Assembly: GCA_958452935.1 (NCBI GenBank)
Contig: CAUDVX010000012.1
Location: 1-40,658, forward strand
Reading direction: 5' to 3'
Source: an uncultured Collinsella sp.
Lineage (GTDB): Bacteria; Actinomycetota; Coriobacteriia; Coriobacteriales; Coriobacteriaceae
Length of the DNA stretch: 40,658 nucleotides
The position numbers and the translations under genes were made by a program. The notes under the pieces were generated by a model. That model saw only the letters and a list, made by a program, of their open reading frames with translations, was not told where the DNA came from and did not search any database. Shown here one piece after another: positions 8,644-16,599 of this stretch (position 1 is its first letter; the number at the start of each line of letters is the position of its first letter).

Positions 8644-9747
8644 ATGTCCAAGCCGCGTCGTCGTAAGCAGAAAAAGCAGGTCAAAGCCGAGCTCAAGCTC
8701 AGGCAGTTTGCTGCTACCGAGCTTTCCGACCAGCTTGCCGCCCTTCCCTGCGCCACCGACCTGCCGCGCTTTATGGTCGACACGGTCGCCGGCGCCTATG
8801 CACCCGCCGATGCCGAGCTCATGATCGAAGGCTTTGGCGCTGCGGCCACGCGCCCAGTCACACTGCGCGCCAACACGCTCAAGGCGACCGCCGAAGACAT
8901 CGCTGCCGCACTCGACGAGGCCGGCATCGCACACCAAACCGTTACCTGGTACCGGGATGCCTTCATCCTGCCCGAGGCCCAGGTTTCCGACCTATGGGAC
9001 CTCGACATCTACCGTGACGGCAAAATCTACTTGCAAAGCCTGTCGTCCATGATGCCGCCGTTGGTCCTGGGCGCTCAAGCCGGCGAGGACATCCTGGACA
9101 TGTGCGCAGCCCCTGGCGGCAAGACGACGCAGATTGCCGCCCTCACGCAGGGACAGGCGCACCTCACGGCCTGCGAGATGAGCATTCCCCGCGCCGAAAA
9201 GCTCGAATCAAACCTCCATCGCCAGGGCGCCAAAAACGTGCCCGTCATGCGTATCGACGCACGCGAGCTCGACGAATTCTTCCGCTTTGACCGTATCCTG
9301 CTCGACGCCCCCTGCACCGGCACGGGCACCGTCATCAGCGGCAACGAAAAGAGCCTGCGCGGCCTGACCGAGCAGCTGCTTGACAAGTGCGCCCGCTCGC
9401 AGCGCGCACTTCTGGACCGCGCCATGGGCGCCCTCAAGCCGGGCGGCACGCTCGTCTATTCCACCTGTTCGATCATGCCGCAGGAAAACGAGGACGCCCT
9501 GCAAGAGGCCCTCGACAAGCACATGGACTGCGAGCTTATCCCCCTCGACGGCACGCCGAGCGAAAGTGAAACGCGCCGTGCTCAGGAAGCTGGCGAAGAG
9601 CCGCGCGTCGAGTGCAACGCCCTCACCGAGGCCATCGCCGCCGGCCACGTCTCGTCCGTCGCCAACGGAATGCCCGGCACGCTGACCATTCCGCCCAGCC
9701 GCGACTTTGAGGGCTTCTACATCGCCCTGATCCGAAAACGCAGCTAG
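8644..9747 (+). CDS. RsmB/NOP2-family rRNA m5C methyltransferase
   Basis: A 367-residue SAM-dependent RNA cytosine-C5 methyltransferase. Motif I is DMCAAPGGKTTQIA; the LLDAPCTGTG motif supplies the release cysteine and YSTCSIMPQENE supplies the catalytic cysteine of motif VI. A basic N-terminal tail (MSKPRRRKQKKQVK) probably helps bind RNA. There is no NusB-like N-terminal domain, so it is closer to the RsmF/NOP2 branch than to classical RsmB; the modified position cannot be named. GGAAGG lies about 8 nt upstream of the ATG. It may be co-transcribed with the synthetase-like gene. Confidence 0.88.
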   Translation: MSKPRRRKQKKQVKAELKLRQFAATELSDQLAALPCATDLPRFMVDTVAGAYAPADAELMIEGFGAAATRPVTLRANTLKATAEDIAAALDEAGIAHQTVTWYRDAFILPEAQVSDLWDLDIYRDGKIYLQSLSSMMPPLVLGAQAGEDILDMCAAPGGKTTQIAALTQGQAHLTACEMSIPRAEKLESNLHRQGAKNVPVMRIDARELDEFFRFDRILLDAPCTGTGTVISGNEKSLRGLTEQLLDKCARSQRALLDRAMGALKPGGTLVYSTCSIMPQENEDALQEALDKHMDCELIPLDGTPSESETRRAQEAGEEPRVECNALTEAIAAGHVSSVANGMPGTLTIPPSRDFEGFYIALIRKRS

Positions 9748-9771
9748 CGCACGGATTCAAAACTCAACAAA

Positions 9772-9942
9772 CTATCTCTGTGCGCGCTTGTCCTGCTGGT
9801 CACGGTGCTGCTTAAGCGCCTCGCGTTCCTTGCGCTCGGCTCTTTTGCCCTTAATGGCCGTGACCACCAAGTAGATGATCGCGGCGGCAACGATTGCGCC
9901 CACACACAGGCCAATCGAGCCCAACATTGCTGTGAATTCCAT
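9772..9942 (-). CDS. Small single-pass membrane protein (56 aa)
   Basis: A short ORF coding for MEFTAMLGSIGLCVGAIVAA and onward. A hydrophobic helix (about residues 5-29) is followed by a highly charged Lys/Arg/Glu tail ending DQQDKRAQR. GAGGTG lies 7 nt before the ATG. It is convergent with the methyltransferase gene (24 nt between stops). The N-out, basic-tail-in topology is typical of small envelope proteins. No function is recognised. Confidence 0.65.
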   Translation of the reverse strand: MEFTAMLGSIGLCVGAIVAAAIIYLVVTAIKGKRAERKEREALKQHRDQQDKRAQR

Positions 9943-10133
9943 ACCGCGTCACCTCTCTTTTAAACGGGACATTCAAGATAGCACCTCAATACCCGCCACC
10001 ACAGCTCCTTCACGTTCGCCGGTCCTTCGGTCTAACGGATGGCGCGGCGGGGAAAAATCAACTCGTCAAACGATTTAGCAAGTACAACGCTGTCGGCACC
10101 CTGCCAGCCACCATCGCATAGAATCGAGCCCCC

Positions 10134-11225
10134 ATGGATACTCTCAACGATTTGAACGAGCGCGTCGACGCCTTTGTCGGCACCAGCTCCTTCGAGACGC
10201 CTGCCGCGACTAACGACCAAGCCCCCATCGATGTTCCCGCCGAGGTTCACGAGGACATCGTCGCCTCGGTCGACTTCTCCGAGGTTGAGCTTGCAGACGA
10301 ATTTACTGAGCCCCAGGTGGCCGTAACTCCCAACGGCCTTTTGCCCATGGAGCCGCTGCCCATCGACGGGCGTCTGCGCAAGGCAGCCCTCCGTATGCCC
10401 GATGAGATCGAGGAGGCCAGCGGCTTTACGCTCTTTGGCCGCCGCATCAAATCGCTCATCTACACCACCGACGTGGCGGTCATCCGCAACTCCAATGCCG
10501 ACGCCGTGTTTGCCGTCTACCCCTTCACGCCGCAGCCCGCCATTACGCAGGCGCTGTTGACCGTCGCCGAGTGCCCGGTCTTTGTAGGCGTGGGCGGCGG
10601 AACTACGACCGGCAAGCGCTCCGTACAGATGGCAGCCGTCTCCGAGATGCAGGGCGCGGCGGGCTGCGTGGTCAACTCCCCCGCTACCGCCGAGATGGTC
10701 GAGCACATCACCAACATCGCCGATATCCCCGTCATCGCCACGGTCGTTCGCTGCGACGATGATGCGCATGCCAAAGTGCGCGCCGGAGCCAAGATCCTCA
10801 ACATCGCGGCCGGCAAGAACACGCCCCAGGTCCTGCGTGAACTGCGCGAGCACTATCCCAACTTGCCGCTCATCGCACCGGGCGGCAAGACGCCCGAGAG
10901 CATCCGTGAGACCATCGCCGCCGGCGCCAACGCCATCATCTGGACGCCGCCTTCGGCCCAGCAGCTGCAGACCGACATGATGCAGCGCTACCGCAAGATG
11001 AAAGAAGACGCCACGCCCGTCATCTCGCGCGACGATGTGCCCATTATCGACCAGGTCGCCGCCGCCGAGGTCAGCCAGGTCGAGAACATGAATCCCGACG
11101 TGCCGATTCCCGACGAAGTCATCGAACGCGTCGCTTCGATCCACGATCATATCGAGGAGCGTCGCGCCAACCGCGGACTCAAGCCCTCGCTGCACGGTTT
11201 CTTCTTCCGCGGAAAGAAACGCTAG
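10134..11225 (+). CDS. TIM-barrel protein of unknown specificity
   Basis: 363 residues. Residues 1-75 are acidic and probably flexible; about 80-290 look like a beta/alpha barrel: VFVGVGGGTTTGKRSVQMAA, DIPVIATVVRC, AKILNIAAGKNT, PLIAPGGKTPESI, ANAIIWTPPS. The GGKTPESI segment resembles the phosphate-binding strand 7 loop of KDPG aldolase or thiamine-phosphate synthase-like barrels. I cannot name the substrate. The C-terminus is basic (FFFRGKKR). No ribosome binding site is visible, but a TAGAAT sequence ends 9 nt before the ATG, so the transcript may be leaderless. A strong terminator follows. Confidence 0.6.
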   Translation: MDTLNDLNERVDAFVGTSSFETPAATNDQAPIDVPAEVHEDIVASVDFSEVELADEFTEPQVAVTPNGLLPMEPLPIDGRLRKAALRMPDEIEEASGFTLFGRRIKSLIYTTDVAVIRNSNADAVFAVYPFTPQPAITQALLTVAECPVFVGVGGGTTTGKRSVQMAAVSEMQGAAGCVVNSPATAEMVEHITNIADIPVIATVVRCDDDAHAKVRAGAKILNIAAGKNTPQVLRELREHYPNLPLIAPGGKTPESIRETIAAGANAIIWTPPSAQQLQTDMMQRYRKMKEDATPVISRDDVPIIDQVAAAEVSQVENMNPDVPIPDEVIERVASIHDHIEERRANRGLKPSLHGFFFRGKKR

Positions 11226-11237
11226 CTGCAACAGCAA

Positions 11238-11271
11238 GGCCCGTCCCGCAAACAACGGGACGGGCCTTTTT
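11238..11271 (+). terminator. Intrinsic terminator of the TIM-barrel gene
   Basis: A perfect 11-bp stem GGCCCGTCCCG with a 7-nt loop is followed by five T residues, 13 nt after the stop codon. Confidence 0.92.
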
Positions 11272-11307
11272 CGCTTGAGCAATCATGCAGCGACGTGATG
11301 GGCCAAG

Positions 11308-12198
11308 TTAATCTACGCGCTTGTCGCCCATAAAGAAGAGCGCCACCGTACCAGGTCCGGTGTGCGAACCGATCAGAGCACCGATGCTATTGATTTCAAT
11401 CTTGCCTTTGAGCTGCGGAACCTGTTCCTCAATCAGCGCCGCAACGGCCTCGGCATCCTCGCGGCACGCCGAATGGGACAAGATGCACTTACCCGAATAA
11501 TCCACACCATCCTGCACGTGTGCCATCATGGTCTTGGCCATCTCGGATATCGCGCGTTTCTTGGTGCGGATCTTCTCACGTGGCGACAGCCCACCTTCGC
11601 AATCTACCGTCATAAGTGGGCAAATCTTAAGCGCCGTGCCGATGATCGCGCTCGCGGCCGAAATGCGACCGCCACGCAGGTAGCTCGACAGATCGGTCGA
11701 GAAGAACCAGTGGTGCAGGTTGAGTTTATGCTCCTCAATCCAAGCGGCCGTCTCATCGAGCGAAGCGCCGCTATCGCGAACGTCGGCGGCATATTCCAGC
11801 AATAGGCCAAAGCCCGAAGACGCCCCCAGTGAATCGATGACACGCACCTTGCCGCCCTGGGGATAGCGATCCGCGAGCATCTGTGCCGCAACGCAAGCCG
11901 AACCATACGTACCCGAAATACCCGACGACAACGTCAGGTGCAGCACGTCTTTACCCTCGGTAACAAACGGCTCCCAAAACTCCTCGTACTCACCCACGCT
12001 CACCTGAGACGTCTTGGGCATGGCGCCCGCGGCAATCTGGGCAAAAAACTTGTCCGGCGTAATCGACTGATACAGATCGTCCGTATAGACAACATCGTCG
12101 ATCTCGTAATGAAAACACACGACAGGGATATTGCGCGACGCAAAGAACTCACGGGTTCGGTCGGCGGCGGATTCACAGGTCAGGACAAAATCACTCAT
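11308..12198 (-). CDS. DegV family protein (fatty-acid-binding)
   Basis: A 296-residue DegV/FakB-type protein. Family hallmarks are CESAADRTREFF at the start, KTSQVSVGEYEEF, LTLSSGISGTYGSA, VIDSLGASSGFGLL and the C-terminal IGSHTGPGTVALFFMGDKR. DegV proteins bind a single long-chain fatty acid; FakB members present it to the kinase FakA for incorporation into phospholipid. No FakA is nearby. The start at 12198 is chosen for AAGGAG 6 nt upstream. It is divergent from fbp with a 319-bp gap. Confidence 0.92.
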   Translation of the reverse strand: MSDFVLTCESAADRTREFFASRNIPVVCFHYEIDDVVYTDDLYQSITPDKFFAQIAAGAMPKTSQVSVGEYEEFWEPFVTEGKDVLHLTLSSGISGTYGSACVAAQMLADRYPQGGKVRVIDSLGASSGFGLLLEYAADVRDSGASLDETAAWIEEHKLNLHHWFFSTDLSSYLRGGRISAASAIIGTALKICPLMTVDCEGGLSPREKIRTKKRAISEMAKTMMAHVQDGVDYSGKCILSHSACREDAEAVAALIEEQVPQLKGKIEINSIGALIGSHTGPGTVALFFMGDKRVD

Positions 12199-12460
12199 AT
12201 GAGGCTCCTTACTCATTGTTGCGCAAATTATCGCACAGTGAGCCTAAATGCGGTACATATGTCCACTATTTACCAATTCGAACCATTTGCATTGAATATC
12301 TTTATCATGAACACCCCCATCCCCGCTATGGGCCCATATGGGCAAAATCACCCCCTTCGTCTCCACCCAACCGACACATCAACCTCAACTAAATCGATTT
12401 ACCAAACCGTTCAGCCGACAATTCAGCCGCCGGCGCAAAATCGAAACAAAAGCGGCGCAT

Positions 12461-12490
12461 ACTGATAAACGTTTGACGCTGTTTATCAGT
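12461..12490 (+). promoter_or_regulatory. Perfect 10-bp inverted repeat upstream of fbp
   Basis: ACTGATAAAC and GTTTATCAGT flank a 10-nt centre, 27 nt before the fbp start codon. It could be an operator or a 5'-UTR hairpin; the four T after the second arm also allow an attenuator. The rest of the 319-bp degV-fbp gap is AT-richer and should hold both promoters; I see no other structure in it. Confidence 0.5.
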
Positions 12491-12517
12491 TTTACCAGCC
12501 CCATCGGAAGGTGTTTC

Positions 12518-14434
12518 ATGGTCGCATTCGATCGCAACCCGCAAGACTTTAAGTATCTGCGCCTGCTGTCGAGACAATTTCCTACCGAGCAATCCGCGTT
12601 TACCGAGATCATCAATCTCTCGGCCATTCTCAACCTGCCCAAAGGCACCGAGCATTTTATGAGCGACGTGCACGGCGAGTACGAAGCCTTTATGCACATC
12701 CTCAACAACTGCTCGGGTGTCGTGCGCGAACATGTCGACGAGATCTTTGGCGACACGCTCTCCTTTGACGAAAAGGGCGAGCTGTGCACGCTCATCTACT
12801 ACCCGCGCGAGAAGATCGAGCTTGTCCGCAGCCGGCGCGAGGACTCCCCCACCTGGTACAAGACCATGCTCGACCAGCTCATCATGGTTGCCCGCTCGCT
12901 TTCGAGCCGCTATACGCGCTCCAAGGTGCGTAAGGCCATCCCGCGCGATTACGCCTACATCATCGACGAGCTGCTGCACACGCATCCGGACGAGAACAAC
13001 TATCGTGTGCGTTATCACGAGCGCATCGTGGAGTCCATCCTAGAGACCGCCAGCGCCGACGACTTTATCGAGTCGCTCGCCTCGCTCATCAAGCGCCTGG
13101 CCGTCGACCACCTGCACCTGGTGGGCGATATCTTCGACCGTGGCGGCGGCGCTGCCAAGATTATGGACCGCCTGCTCACCTACCATTCGCTCGACATCCA
13201 GTGGGGCAACCACGACCTGCTGTGGATGGGCGCCGCTGCCGGCGAGCCCGCCTGCATCGCCACGGTGCTGCGCAACAACCTGCGCTACGACAACTACGAG
13301 ATCCTCGAGAACGACTACGGTATCTCGCTGCGCGAGCTCGTCGCCTTCGCCGACGCCACCTATACCGCCGGTGAGTCCATCACCCCGCTGATCAAGGCCA
13401 TCAACGTGCTGCTCTTTAAACTCGAGGGCCAGATTATCCAGCGCCACCCCGAGTTCGACATGACCGACCGCCTGCTACTCGACAAGATCGACCACGACGC
13501 CGGCACGGTCACGCTTGCCGACGGCAGTGTATGGCCGCTCACGACCAACGATTTTCCCACCGTCGATCCGGCGGACCCCTACACGCTCACGCCCCAGGAG
13601 CAACACATCATCGACAAGCTTGTGTCCGAGTTTGTCACCGCCGATCATCTGCATCGCCATATCGATTTCCTCTACACCCACGGCTCGATGTACAAGGTCA
13701 CCAACGGCAACCTGCTGTTCCATGGCTGCGTGCCGCTCAACGAAGACGGCACCTTTAGCAGCATGAACTGCCTGGGTACCTGGCACGCCGGCCGCGATTA
13801 TCTCGATTTTTGCGACCGCATCGCCCGCCGCGCCTGGCGCGTGGGCGACCGCGACGCCCTCGACTGGATGTGGTACCTGTGGATCGGCTTTAACTCACCC
13901 GCCAGCGGACGCCTGGTGCGTACCTTTGAGCGCGCCTATATCGCCGATAAGAGCACCTGGGTCGAGCCGATGGACCCGTACTTTACGCTTACCAAGTCGC
14001 CCTCGGTCTGCGACGACGTCATGCGCGAGTTCGGCGTTGCCCCCATGGCATGTTCGCCGACCGGCCACATCATCAACGGCCACACACCCGTTAAAACCAC
14101 CAAGGGCGAGCAGCCCATCCGCGCCGAGGGCAAGCTGCTGGTCATCGATGGCGGTTTCTGTCGCGCCTATCATCCCAAAACGGGTATCGCCGGCTACACG
14201 CTTATCTCGAGCTCACGCGGCTGCCGCCTCAAGTCGCACCGGGCCTTTACCACGGTTGCCGAGGCACTCACGCGCAACGTGGACATCGAGAGCGAGACCA
14301 ACCGTTTTGACCAGGCCGACCGTCGCCGCATGGTGAGCGACACCGATACCGGTGCCAAGATCCGCAGCCAGATCCAGGACCTACGCCAACTGCTCGATGC
14401 ATATAGAAACGGTGCTATCGAGGAGCGCGCCTAG
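12518..14434 (+). CDS. fbp: Fructose-1,6-bisphosphatase, class III
   Basis: Fbp hydrolyses fructose-1,6-bisphosphate to fructose-6-phosphate in gluconeogenesis. The 638-residue product matches the class III type of Firmicutes (about 640-670 aa) and belongs to the metallophosphoesterase superfamily. Metal-binding motifs are HFMSDVHGEYEAF (about residues 46-58), HLVGDIFDRGGG, WGNHDLLWMGAAAG and NGHTPVKTTKGE. The start at 12518 (MVAFDRNPQDF) has GGAAGGTG 4 nt upstream; an upstream in-frame extension covers the inverted repeat and is unlikely to be translated. A GtrA-family gene starts 78 nt downstream. Confidence 0.94.
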   Translation: MVAFDRNPQDFKYLRLLSRQFPTEQSAFTEIINLSAILNLPKGTEHFMSDVHGEYEAFMHILNNCSGVVREHVDEIFGDTLSFDEKGELCTLIYYPREKIELVRSRREDSPTWYKTMLDQLIMVARSLSSRYTRSKVRKAIPRDYAYIIDELLHTHPDENNYRVRYHERIVESILETASADDFIESLASLIKRLAVDHLHLVGDIFDRGGGAAKIMDRLLTYHSLDIQWGNHDLLWMGAAAGEPACIATVLRNNLRYDNYEILENDYGISLRELVAFADATYTAGESITPLIKAINVLLFKLEGQIIQRHPEFDMTDRLLLDKIDHDAGTVTLADGSVWPLTTNDFPTVDPADPYTLTPQEQHIIDKLVSEFVTADHLHRHIDFLYTHGSMYKVTNGNLLFHGCVPLNEDGTFSSMNCLGTWHAGRDYLDFCDRIARRAWRVGDRDALDWMWYLWIGFNSPASGRLVRTFERAYIADKSTWVEPMDPYFTLTKSPSVCDDVMREFGVAPMACSPTGHIINGHTPVKTTKGEQPIRAEGKLLVIDGGFCRAYHPKTGIAGYTLISSSRGCRLKSHRAFTTVAEALTRNVDIESETNRFDQADRRRMVSDTDTGAKIRSQIQDLRQLLDAYRNGAIEERA

Positions 14435-14512
14435 CCCCGCCTGCGGGGATTGGCTAAACTTGCTGAGTTCGTCATCCCCGCGGCGCTCCGGCGCCACCCT
14501 AAGGCAGGTACC

Positions 14513-14908
14513 ATGCAAAAGCTCCTTGCGCAGATCATGAAGTTTGGCGTCGTCGGCGTCGTCGCCACGGTCATCGACTTTGGCATCATGAATCTGCTCC
14601 ACTACGGTCTGGGCCTTAACATCCTGATCGCCAACACCAGCGGCTTTATCGTCTCGCTCATCTTTAACTACGTCGCGAGCATGAAGTACGTGTTTGCGCA
14701 CAAGGAGGGCATGAGCCGCCGCCGCGAGTTCATTATCTTTGTCGTGCTGTCCGTGATCGGCTTGGCTCTCAACGACGGCATCGTGCTGGCGCTCAACGCC
14801 GGCCTGGGGCTCGAGGCCAATATCGCCAAGATTTGCGCCACCGCGCTTGTTATGGTCTACAACTTTGTGACCCGAAAGATCTTCCTGGAGGGAGACGAAA
14901 CCAAGTAG
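14513..14908 (+). CDS. GtrA family membrane protein 1
   Basis: 131 residues with four predicted membrane helices (FGVVGVVATVIDFGIMNLLH, then ILIANTSGFIVSLIFNYV, IFVVLSVIGLALND and a C-terminal helix). The MKYVFAHKEGMSRRREF loop is typical of GtrA (PF04138), thought to move polyprenyl-linked sugars across the membrane during surface glycan synthesis. The start at 14513 gives the usual family length. A paralogue follows at 15128. Confidence 0.85.
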   Translation: MQKLLAQIMKFGVVGVVATVIDFGIMNLLHYGLGLNILIANTSGFIVSLIFNYVASMKYVFAHKEGMSRRREFIIFVVLSVIGLALNDGIVLALNAGLGLEANIAKICATALVMVYNFVTRKIFLEGDETK

Positions 14909-14932
14909 CCCAGCCTCCTCGTTGCACTACGG

Positions 14933-14976
14933 GGCCCACGGACGACGTACGTCGAGCGCTGCGTTGTTCGTGGGCC
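14933..14976 (+). terminator. Possible hairpin terminator between the two GtrA genes
   Basis: An 11-bp stem (GGCCCACGGAC with GTTCGTGGGCC, one G-T pair) closes a 22-nt loop. The following sequence is only weakly T-rich, so it may be an attenuating hairpin rather than a full terminator. Confidence 0.35.
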
Positions 14977-15127
14977 TTGCTCGTTTACGGATGGATTTGC
15001 GACGTTTGCGGATTGTCTCTTGCAAATTTGACGAGTTCGTATAGTTCTTGGCAAAGACCTTACGTTTCCCATGCAAAAGCTCTAAAGTATCCTCTGCTCG
15101 ATTCGTCAACGCATTGGATGTGATTAC

Positions 15128-15535
15128 GTGCGCAAGGCACTGGCACAACCTCATACCAAGCAGTTCCTCAAGTTCGCTGTCGTGGGACTTATCTCCTTTG
15201 GCATCGACTGGGGCATGCTCATTGCGCTCGTCGAGCTGTTCCATCTCGACTTTTTGATGAGCACCACGATCTCGTTTATCACGTCCGTCGTGGTCAACTA
15301 CTGGCTCAGCATGAAGTACGTGTTCGACCACCGCGAGGGCATGAGCCGCAAGCGCGAGTTCACGATCTTCACCATCCTGTCGGTGATTGGTTTGGGCCTC
15401 AACGACCTGTACATGTTTGTGGGCGTCACGTTTTTGAGCATCGGCTACCAGGCCATGAAGGCCATCGCCACGTTCCTGGTCACCTGGTACAACTACTTTA
15501 GCCGCCGCTTCTTCCTCGAAGGCGCACAGTCGTAG
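15128..15535 (+). CDS. GtrA family membrane protein 2
   Basis: 135 residues starting with GTG at 15128; four membrane helices. It keeps the same core as its upstream neighbour: MKYVFDHREGMSRKREF, LSVIGLGLND and a C-terminal YNYFSRRFFLEG. The two proteins look like an old tandem duplication. The ribosome binding site is weak, so translation or transcription level may differ from copy 1. No glycosyltransferase, the usual GtrA partner, is adjacent. Confidence 0.85.
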   Translation: MRKALAQPHTKQFLKFAVVGLISFGIDWGMLIALVELFHLDFLMSTTISFITSVVVNYWLSMKYVFDHREGMSRKREFTIFTILSVIGLGLNDLYMFVGVTFLSIGYQAMKAIATFLVTWYNYFSRRFFLEGAQS

Positions 15536-15560
15536 ACGGCCCAACATAATCTCGCTTCGC

Positions 15561-15594
15561 AGCCGGTTGGAATTCACGTTCCAGCCGGCTTTTT
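15561..15594 (+). terminator. Intrinsic terminator after the second GtrA gene
   Basis: A 12-bp stem AGCCGGTTGGAA/TTCCAGCCGGCT with a 6-nt loop and a run of five T including the stem end, 25 nt after the stop codon. Confidence 0.9.
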
Positions 15595-15633
15595 GTTTGC
15601 AGAGAGACCGGGCGAGCCAGTCCCATTCGCATG

Positions 15634-15673
15634 AAAAACGGGCGGCCCGGATGTTTGTCCGAACCGCCCGTTT
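15634..15673 (-). terminator. Intrinsic terminator of the DUF4430 operon
   Basis: Read on the minus strand, a stem built on AAACGGGCGG/CCGCCCGTTT with an extended imperfect middle ends in TTTTTC. It lies 20 nt after the stop of the second DUF4430 gene. Confidence 0.85.
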
Positions 15674-15693
15674 GGCGTGCTATGTCGAGGCCT

Positions 15694-16590
15694 CTAGCCC
15701 GTTACGTAATACCACACGACGGTGTCGCCATTCTTGAGAATGTAATTGCTGCAGGCCGTATTGGGCGTTACGCCGTTGACAGAGTACATCCAGCCGCTCG
15801 TGCCGCCGTGCTCCTTCTCGGCCAGGCCGCCGATAGCGGCGACATACGTGCCGTACGACGAGCCGTGCGCATTGACGGAAAGCCCTAGGGCGCACAGAGC
15901 GTCGTAGACCGTGGCACCCTCGTTGAAGGTGAACGTACCGCCAGAAGACACAGGATTGCCCACAGCGCTCGATGTGACCGAAACAGCCACCGTGACATAG
16001 CCAGACTGCTGCGAGCCGCCCTGATTGCCCGCAGAGGCGTTGCCGCTGTTGGATGCAGACCCACCGCCGGACGCCGAGCCGCTGCCCGAAGAAGAACTCG
16101 ATCCACCAGCGGATTCCGAGCCCTGTCCGGCAGACGTGCTGCTGGACTTCTTGCCGCCCTTGCCTTCGGACTTCTTCTCCTTCGAATCCTTGTCAGACTT
16201 CTTGTCCGAAGATTCAGACTTGTCCTTGGAATCAGATTCATCCGAATCCTTCGACCCGTCCTTCGCATTGTCCGAAGATTTGGAGTCCTTGGGCGCAGCC
16301 TTGCCCGAAGCGGTAGTCGAGCCGGAAACCGACGCATCCTTGGCAACGACGCTCTCCCCTGTCACAGCCCGCGCGATCCAATCGATGGACCATGCACTGC
16401 CGTCAGAGGGATAGACAAAACCCAGCGACACAACGATCAAAACGATGCAGCCGGCCGTCAGAGCGCCAAGCAGTGCCTTGCGCCGAGGGGCGGACGCCGC
16501 CGAAGCGGCGCCCTTTTGCTTTGCATCGTCGAGCTGAATGAACGACGAGTCGGGTTGTTTGGAGTCGGCGTCCTGCGGCTTATTGGACAT
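15694..16590 (-). CDS. Membrane-anchored DUF4430 (transcobalamin-like C-terminal domain) protein
   Basis: 298 residues. A short cytoplasmic N-terminus is followed by one membrane helix (ALLGALTAGCIVLIVVSLGF, about 40-60), then a long Ser/Asp/Lys/Gly linker that should cross the cell wall. The C-terminal domain of about 100 residues ends GWMYSVNGVTPN...YILKNGDTVVWYYVTG, the DUF4430 pattern, a family related to the C-terminal domain of transcobalamin. The start at 16590 has GGTGAGG just upstream. It lies 9 nt downstream of the giant surface protein gene, so the two form an operon under the cobalamin-type riboswitch. Binding of cobalamin or another ligand is inferred. Confidence 0.8.
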   Translation of the reverse strand: MSNKPQDADSKQPDSSFIQLDDAKQKGAASAASAPRRKALLGALTAGCIVLIVVSLGFVYPSDGSAWSIDWIARAVTGESVVAKDASVSGSTTASGKAAPKDSKSSDNAKDGSKDSDESDSKDKSESSDKKSDKDSKEKKSEGKGGKKSSSTSAGQGSESAGGSSSSSGSGSASGGGSASNSGNASAGNQGGSQQSGYVTVAVSVTSSAVGNPVSSGGTFTFNEGATVYDALCALGLSVNAHGSSYGTYVAAIGGLAEKEHGGTSGWMYSVNGVTPNTACSNYILKNGDTVVWYYVTG

Positions 16591-16599
16591 AGCCCTCAC

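Noticed and set aside
11938..12465. Open frame between degV and fbp
   Set aside because: It overlaps degV on the other strand and ends in low-complexity sequence; the fbp start and ribosome binding site lie downstream.
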